Positions 59,619 to 64,000 of a stretch of DNA of 64,000 nucleotides are shown here, piece after piece. The position numbers and the translations under genes are program-made. This DNA is from Microbispora triticiradicis. GTDB lineage: Bacteria; Actinomycetota; Actinomycetes; Streptosporangiales; Streptosporangiaceae. The stretch covers positions 1 through 64,000 of the forward strand of contig QFZU02000192.1 of NCBI GenBank assembly GCA_003260025.2, written 5' to 3'. How positions within the stretch are numbered: the stretch's first letter is position 1; each line of letters starts with the position of its first letter. Below the pieces are notes generated by a model that saw only the letters and a program-made list of their open reading frames with translations, was not told where the DNA came from and ran no database searches.

Positions 59619-61346
59619 ATGACGCACGACCAGAATGGACCGGTGAGCGGCGAGCGAAGGGCGCTGAGCCGGCGGTCCGTCCTGACGACGATAGGAGCCG
59701 TCCCGGTCATCACGGCCACGTCGGCCGTCCTGGGGGCCACGGAGGCCGCGGCGGCCACCGCGACCGTCAACCCGTCGGCGCAGCGGCAGACGATCAAGGG
59801 CTTCGGCGGCATGACCCACGCCGCCTGGGCCGGCGACCTGACATCGGCCCAGCGGGACACGGCGTTCCAGACCGGCGAGGGCAAGCTGGGGTTCTCCATC
59901 CTGCGGATCCCCGTCGGCGAGAGCCAGGCGGACTTCGGCCGTGACCTGGCGACGGCGAAGCGCGCGGTCGAGCTCGGGGTGACCGTCTTCGCGTCGCCGT
60001 GGAACCCCCCGGCCAGCATGATCGAGACGTTCACCCGCAGCGGCCAGACCAACGCGAAGCGCCTCAGGTACGACCAGTACGCGGCGTACGCCCAGCACCT
60101 GAACTCCTTCAGCACGTACATGAAGAACAACGGGGTGAACCTGTACGCCATATCCGTGCAGAACGAGCCCGACTACGCGCACGACTGGACGTGGTGGACT
60201 ACCACCGAGATGGTGAAGTTCCTGCGGGAGAACGCCGGCTCGATCAACACCAGGGTCATGGCGCCCGAGTCCTTCCAGTACGTGAAGAGCATGTCGGACC
60301 CGATCCTCAACGACGCCACGGCGCTCGCCAACACCGACATCATCGGGGCCCACCTCTACGGCACGTCCTACTCGAACTTCCCCTACCCCCTCTTCAAGCA
60401 GAAGGGCGCGGGCAAGGAACTCTGGATGACGGAGGTGTACTACCCCAACAGCACCGACTCGGCGGACACCTGGCCCCAGGCGCTCGACGTGGGCGAGCAC
60501 ATGCACCGCGCCATGGTGGAGGCCGAGTTCCAGGCGTACGTCTGGTGGTACATCCGGCGCAGCTACGGCCCCATGCGGGAGGACGGCCAGCTCAGCAAGC
60601 GCGGCGCCATCATGGCGCAGTTCGCCAGGTTCGTCCGCCCCGGATACGTGCGGATCGACGCGACGGCGAACCCGGCGACGAACGTCTACGTCTCGGCGTA
60701 CCGGAGCGGCAACACCGTCGTCATCGTCGCCATCAACAAGAACACCTCCGCGGTGAGCCAGCAGTTCAGCGTGGCGGGCGCCGGCTCGGCCGGTGTCTCG
60801 TCGTGGGTGACCGACGGGAGCAGGAACGTCGCGCCCCAGGCGGCGACGACCATGTCGAACGGCTCCCTCACCGTCACGCTTCCCGCTCGCAGCATGACGA
60901 CCTACGTGACCAGCCTCAGCGGCTCCTCGCCCTCCGCGACGCCCACGGTGACGCCGACCGTGACGCCCTCCCAGTCGCCGAGCGAGTCGCCGAGCCAGTC
61001 ACCCAGTCAGTCGCCGACCGGCGGCACCGGTGCGGCCCGGGTCGCCTACACGATGAACAGCTGGAGCAACGGCTTCACCGCCAGCATCAGCATCACCAAC
61101 ACCGGGTCCTCGACGATCAACGGCTGGACGCTGGCGTTCACCCTGCCCTCCGGACAGACCATCACCTCGGGCTGGAACGCCACCTACTCGCCCTCCAGCG
61201 GCCAGGTGAGCGCCCGCAACGTCGACTACAACGGCACGCTCGCCCCCGGGGCCACCGTCGACATCGGGTTCCAGGCCAGCCACACGGGCAACACGTCCGA
61301 GCCCACCTCCTTCACCCTCAACGGCGTCCCCTGCACCGTGGTCTGA
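59619..61346 (+). CDS. Secreted GH30 glucuronoxylanase with CBM2
   Basis: A 575-residue xylan-degrading enzyme. Tat-type signal SRRSVL (17-22) then AEAAAA; GH30 catalytic domain (about 48-430) with acid/base Glu183 in VQNEPDY and nucleophile Glu272 in WMTEVYY; a Thr/Ser/Pro linker (about 435-463); and a C-terminal CBM2 cellulose/xylan-binding domain (about 466-575). The GH30 fold family includes glucuronoarabinoxylan endo-xylanases. ATG with GAGGAG upstream. Confidence 0.93.
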   Translation: MTHDQNGPVSGERRALSRRSVLTTIGAVPVITATSAVLGATEAAAATATVNPSAQRQTIKGFGGMTHAAWAGDLTSAQRDTAFQTGEGKLGFSILRIPVGESQADFGRDLATAKRAVELGVTVFASPWNPPASMIETFTRSGQTNAKRLRYDQYAAYAQHLNSFSTYMKNNGVNLYAISVQNEPDYAHDWTWWTTTEMVKFLRENAGSINTRVMAPESFQYVKSMSDPILNDATALANTDIIGAHLYGTSYSNFPYPLFKQKGAGKELWMTEVYYPNSTDSADTWPQALDVGEHMHRAMVEAEFQAYVWWYIRRSYGPMREDGQLSKRGAIMAQFARFVRPGYVRIDATANPATNVYVSAYRSGNTVVIVAINKNTSAVSQQFSVAGAGSAGVSSWVTDGSRNVAPQAATTMSNGSLTVTLPARSMTTYVTSLSGSSPSATPTVTPTVTPSQSPSESPSQSPSQSPTGGTGAARVAYTMNSWSNGFTASISITNTGSSTINGWTLAFTLPSGQTITSGWNATYSPSSGQVSARNVDYNGTLAPGATVDIGFQASHTGNTSEPTSFTLNGVPCTVV

Positions 61347-61386
61347 CCGCCGGAACACCCCTTGGCACCCGACCTGCGAAGGGACA

Positions 61387-61420
61387 GGTGCGGCCCCTCT
61401 CCTGCGAGAGGGGCCGCACC
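61387..61420. terminator. Bidirectional terminator after GH30
   Basis: A perfect 15-bp stem GGTGCGGCCCCTCTC with its complement and a 4-nt CTGC loop, between the convergent GH30 and glycosyltransferase-like genes. Confidence 0.88.
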
Positions 61421-61428
61421 TCGCCGGG

Positions 61429-63384
61429 TCACCAGGGGCGTACGAGCTTCGCGGGATCGAGCCGGCCGTTCACCCGGGGGCCCCGCGGGTAGTTCACGGT
61501 GATCTCGGTCAACCTCCGCCGGACCAGGTCGTCGCGGATCGCGCGGGAGCGCTCCGCGGCCTCGGACTCCGGGGAGTGCGGAGCGATCGGGTGCCCGCCC
61601 AGGGCCCGCCCGTACCGGCTCACCTCCTCGACCCAGACGGCGGGCTCCAGAAGGTCCGCGGCCGGCCGGGCCGCCCACCGATGGACACCGGTGGACACGG
61701 GAAGGACCATGACGTCCGGAGCCGCCGAGGGGGAGAGGCGCCCGGCGAAGAAGTCGTCGGCCCAGCGTTCCGCCGCGTCCACCGCCGCCAGAGCGGGCAG
61801 CGGATCGGGCGCGTCCGGGTCGAGCCCCCGATCCAGCAGGAAGGCCGGCCGGGTCACGAACTCCCCCGAGAGCCGCGGCAGCCGTTCCCGTACATCGGCG
61901 ACGAGAGTGAGCCCGTGCACCGGGAACCGCTCGCATCCGGTCATCCGCAGCCACGGAGTGCCGTCGCGGGGCCCCGCGCCCGGCCGCACCACGCGCAGCG
62001 CGCAGAACTCCACCGTCCTGAGATACGCGGCGGCCTCCTCGGGCCCCGCCCCGCAGCGGGGGCAGGTGACGACCTCGACGGTGAGCGGGGGAGGGAAACG
62101 CGCCGTGCGGAGGAATCCCTCGGCCTCCCGCGTGGCGAGCAGGCGGAGGATCTCCCCGGCCGGTGGCTCGTCGGAGAGGGCCGCCCGCCCCCGGTCCGCG
62201 GTCAGGCCGCGCGTCAGGCCCGCGACGCCGAGATCGGCCAGGGCCGCACGCGCTCCGCCGCACAGCAACGCCCTGTCGGCGGCGGGCAGCCCCGAGTCGA
62301 TCCAGCTGGTCACCGCCGCCCGCCGCAGCGGACCGACGAGATCCGCACGCGCGCCCGTTCCGCCGCCCGTTCCGAGGCCGGTTGCGAGGCCGGTTCCGAC
62401 ATCTGCCCCCAGCAGGAACGCCGCCGCCCACAGCTCCGCCGCGGTGCCCGGCGCCGTCCCCGCCTCCGCGAGGGCACGCGCCCGGTCGCGGCCGTCCGGG
62501 GACGCGAGATAGGCCTCCAGACCTCCCAGAACGTCCGCCCGGCCGAGACCGAGCACGCCGCACCAGTCGCTCCACCGTCCGAAGGGATGCCGGACGAACT
62601 CCTCGCTCGTCGGCCGCAGAAAGCCGAGGAAGCAGGTGCCGAAGGCGTAGGTCACGGAGAAGTCCCAGGTGGAGGCGCCCTTCCCGCGCATCACCGCGCC
62701 CTTGTCGAATCGCGGCGGTTCCAGCCAGCGTTCCGCGGGGAGGTCCGCGCCGGGCAGGAGGACCGTGGCGCGCCGCACGCCGTGATCCAGGTTCCCGGCG
62801 ACGCTGGCGACCTCGTCGTGGTCGAGCAGGTGAGGTACGGTCACCAGGACGCGGCGGTCGCGCTCACGCAGGAAGAGGTCGATCACCGTGTCGTCGTCGC
62901 GGACGTGGTCGGGGACGCCCGCCAGGTAGTCGCCGAGCTCCTTGGCCAGGCCGACCGGCAGGACGAGCCCCTGCGTGGGGACCCACTCGCCGGGGACGAG
63001 CCGTGCCCACGACGCGCCGCCGGCCGCCGCCTGGCGGATCGCGTAGGAGTTGTAGGGCGAGTTCCAGTGCGCGTAGAGGGCGAGCGCGTCGTCCGGACAG
63101 GCCGCGACCGCGGCGCGCAGATGGGCGGAGAACCCGTCCACGAGGAGCACGTCGTCCTGGAGGACGAGATGGTGGGTCGCGTCCGGGCTCCAGGCCGCCC
63201 ACGCGCGCTTCGCCGTACGCAGCGGGCTGGGGAACGAGCCGGGGTCGGGGTCGGGGACCGGTACGAGCCGCAACGGAGCACACGCCTCGGCGATCCGGGG
63301 GATCCGGTCCCCTCTGGCCGGGTGGTACATGACGGCGACGCTGATGCGCGGGAACCCGGGGGGACCGGCGAGGCGATCCGTCAT
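61429..63384 (-). CDS. Large glycosyltransferase-like protein
   Basis: A 651-residue protein. The N-terminal ~250 residues resemble a GT-A glycosyltransferase (ISVAVMYHPARGDRIPRI; LVLQDDVLL with adjacent Asp residues; YAHWNSPYN), though the family is not fixed. The rest is Ala/Arg-rich with a Gly/Thr/Ala low-complexity run (GTGLATGLGTGGGTG) and a CPRCG pair in a later segment. The ATG overlaps the stop of the upstream gene (ATGA). Function probably in surface-polymer or glycopeptide assembly. Confidence 0.6.
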   Translation of the reverse strand: MTDRLAGPPGFPRISVAVMYHPARGDRIPRIAEACAPLRLVPVPDPDPGSFPSPLRTAKRAWAAWSPDATHHLVLQDDVLLVDGFSAHLRAAVAACPDDALALYAHWNSPYNSYAIRQAAAGGASWARLVPGEWVPTQGLVLPVGLAKELGDYLAGVPDHVRDDDTVIDLFLRERDRRVLVTVPHLLDHDEVASVAGNLDHGVRRATVLLPGADLPAERWLEPPRFDKGAVMRGKGASTWDFSVTYAFGTCFLGFLRPTSEEFVRHPFGRWSDWCGVLGLGRADVLGGLEAYLASPDGRDRARALAEAGTAPGTAAELWAAAFLLGADVGTGLATGLGTGGGTGARADLVGPLRRAAVTSWIDSGLPAADRALLCGGARAALADLGVAGLTRGLTADRGRAALSDEPPAGEILRLLATREAEGFLRTARFPPPLTVEVVTCPRCGAGPEEAAAYLRTVEFCALRVVRPGAGPRDGTPWLRMTGCERFPVHGLTLVADVRERLPRLSGEFVTRPAFLLDRGLDPDAPDPLPALAAVDAAERWADDFFAGRLSPSAAPDVMVLPVSTGVHRWAARPAADLLEPAVWVEEVSRYGRALGGHPIAPHSPESEAAERSRAIRDDLVRRRLTEITVNYPRGPRVNGRLDPAKLVRPW

Positions 63385-64000
63385 CGCTCCTCGCTCGGGA
63401 CGGTCTCCGCCGCGGGAAGCCACCGGACGCGCCTGCCGATCCTGGCCGCCTCGCTCTCCAGGAGGTCCACCGCCCACCGGGGATAGGCGCGCAGGGAGGG
63501 GGCGAGCAGGCAGAGGTCGAAGGTGCCGGGCTCCAGCAGTGTGCGGAAACCGTGCAGCGGCAGCACCTCGATGCCGGGAGAGTTGCGGCGCGCCTCCTGG
63601 GCGAGTCCGGGAACCGGCTCGACGCAGAGGTCACCGCCGTTCACGGCGTACAGGCAGTCGGCCCCGAACAGGGCCGTGGCGGGGCCGGGATCGACCCGCC
63701 GGCCGGACGGCCGGAGCCGGGCCAGGCGGATCCGGTTCCGGGACGCGGCCCGCAGCTCGGCGAGCCGCGGATGGAGTTCGTGCGCCCAGCAGACCGTGGA
63801 GACCTCGACGACGGGATCCATGTGCTTGCGCAGCAGCAGCGCCGCGTGCTTCTCGTAGCTGGGGCGCAGCGCCGCCAGGTCGCGGGTGTGGGGGATCTCG
63901 ACGCAGGCCGCCCCGCGGGCCAGGGTGAACTTCAGCCCCTTCTCGTACAGGCGCCGGCCCAGTTCGACGTCCTCACCACTCCAGCCGACGAAGTCGTCGT
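63381..64000 (-). CDS. Glycosyltransferase, 5' end beyond the window
   Basis: A partial minus-strand gene whose start lies outside the window: the reading frame is open to position 64000 with no in-frame start of its own required. The part seen, about 206 residues, begins DDFVGWSGEDVELGRRLYEK, the C-terminal signature of GT2/galactosyltransferase-C enzymes (GWxGED), and continues to EVSTVCWAHELHPRL. Internal ATG at 63821 is therefore not the start. It is in an operon with the next, overlapping gene. Confidence 0.7.
   Translation of the reverse strand, partial: DDFVGWSGEDVELGRRLYEKGLKFTLARGAACVEIPHTRDLAALRPSYEKHAALLLRKHMDPVVEVSTVCWAHELHPRLAELRAASRNRIRLARLRPSGRRVDPGPATALFGADCLYAVNGGDLCVEPVPGLAQEARRNSPGIEVLPLHGFRTLLEPGTFDLCLLAPSLRAYPRWAVDLLESEAARIGRRVRWLPAAETVPSEER

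Overview
The window is high-GC DNA with GTG/TTG starts, GTGA/ATGA gene overlaps and families typical of filamentous actinomycetes: ECF41 sigma factor, actinobacterial QcrA/QcrB, SigE-family sigma factor, a UbiA-family protein and a GH30-CBM2 xylanase. A streptosporangial actinomycete is my best guess, from gene content only. No transposase, integrase, CRISPR array or rRNA was seen.

Layout. 0-1.2 kb: housekeeping fringe with a YtxH-like protein, tRNA-Asn and a MmcQ/YjbR protein. 1.3-16.8 kb: an unfamiliar biosynthetic gene cluster. Ten genes lie on the minus strand from 14.5 kb down to 1.3 kb: adenylation-carrier didomain, one-module PKS, serine-hydrolase/acyltransferase, AurF-like diiron oxygenase, class II aaRS-like amino acid:carrier protein ligase, AcpS, free ACP, methyltransferase, MFS exporter and alpha/beta hydrolase. 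A UbiA-type prenyltransferase and a LuxR regulator face the other way across an AT-rich regulatory gap. The logic appears to be two separate amino acid activation routes (A-PCP, and aaRS-like ligase with its own ACP and AcpS), N-oxygenation, one polyketide extension, methylation and export, with neither a condensation nor a thioesterase domain in view.

17-25.7 kb: mixed metabolic genes (decayed methyltransferase, DHFR-like reductase, LysR/SDR divergent pair, enoyl-CoA hydratase, galactokinase, catalase, VOC/AraC pair). 25.8-31.1 kb: a minus-strand sugar-alcohol PTS operon (DeoR, PfkB kinase, EIIC, EIIB, EIIA, zinc polyol dehydrogenase, HPr). 31.2-38.2 kb: ECF41 sigma gene preceded by its own-type promoter and followed by qcrA-qcrB, then a degenerate short sigma-like gene and a second SnoaL-tailed sigma factor coupled to a VOC protein.

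38.8-53.0 kb: a phenazine cluster. A ParB-like regulator precedes phzB-C-D-E-F-G, then a Baeyer-Villiger-type monooxygenase, a small ABM monooxygenase and a PhzS-like flavin hydroxylase; a quinone/azo-reductase-like protein, a MarR regulator and a divergent aromatic hydroxylase look like tailoring or self-protection under a palindromic operator. 53.1-64 kb: secreted and surface proteins (F5/8C-like metallopeptidase, lipoprotein, Arg/Glu repeat protein, trypsin-like protease, CU044-type membrane protein with SigE-family sigma factor, GH30-CBM2 xylanase) and two glycosyltransferase-like genes, the last cut by the window end.
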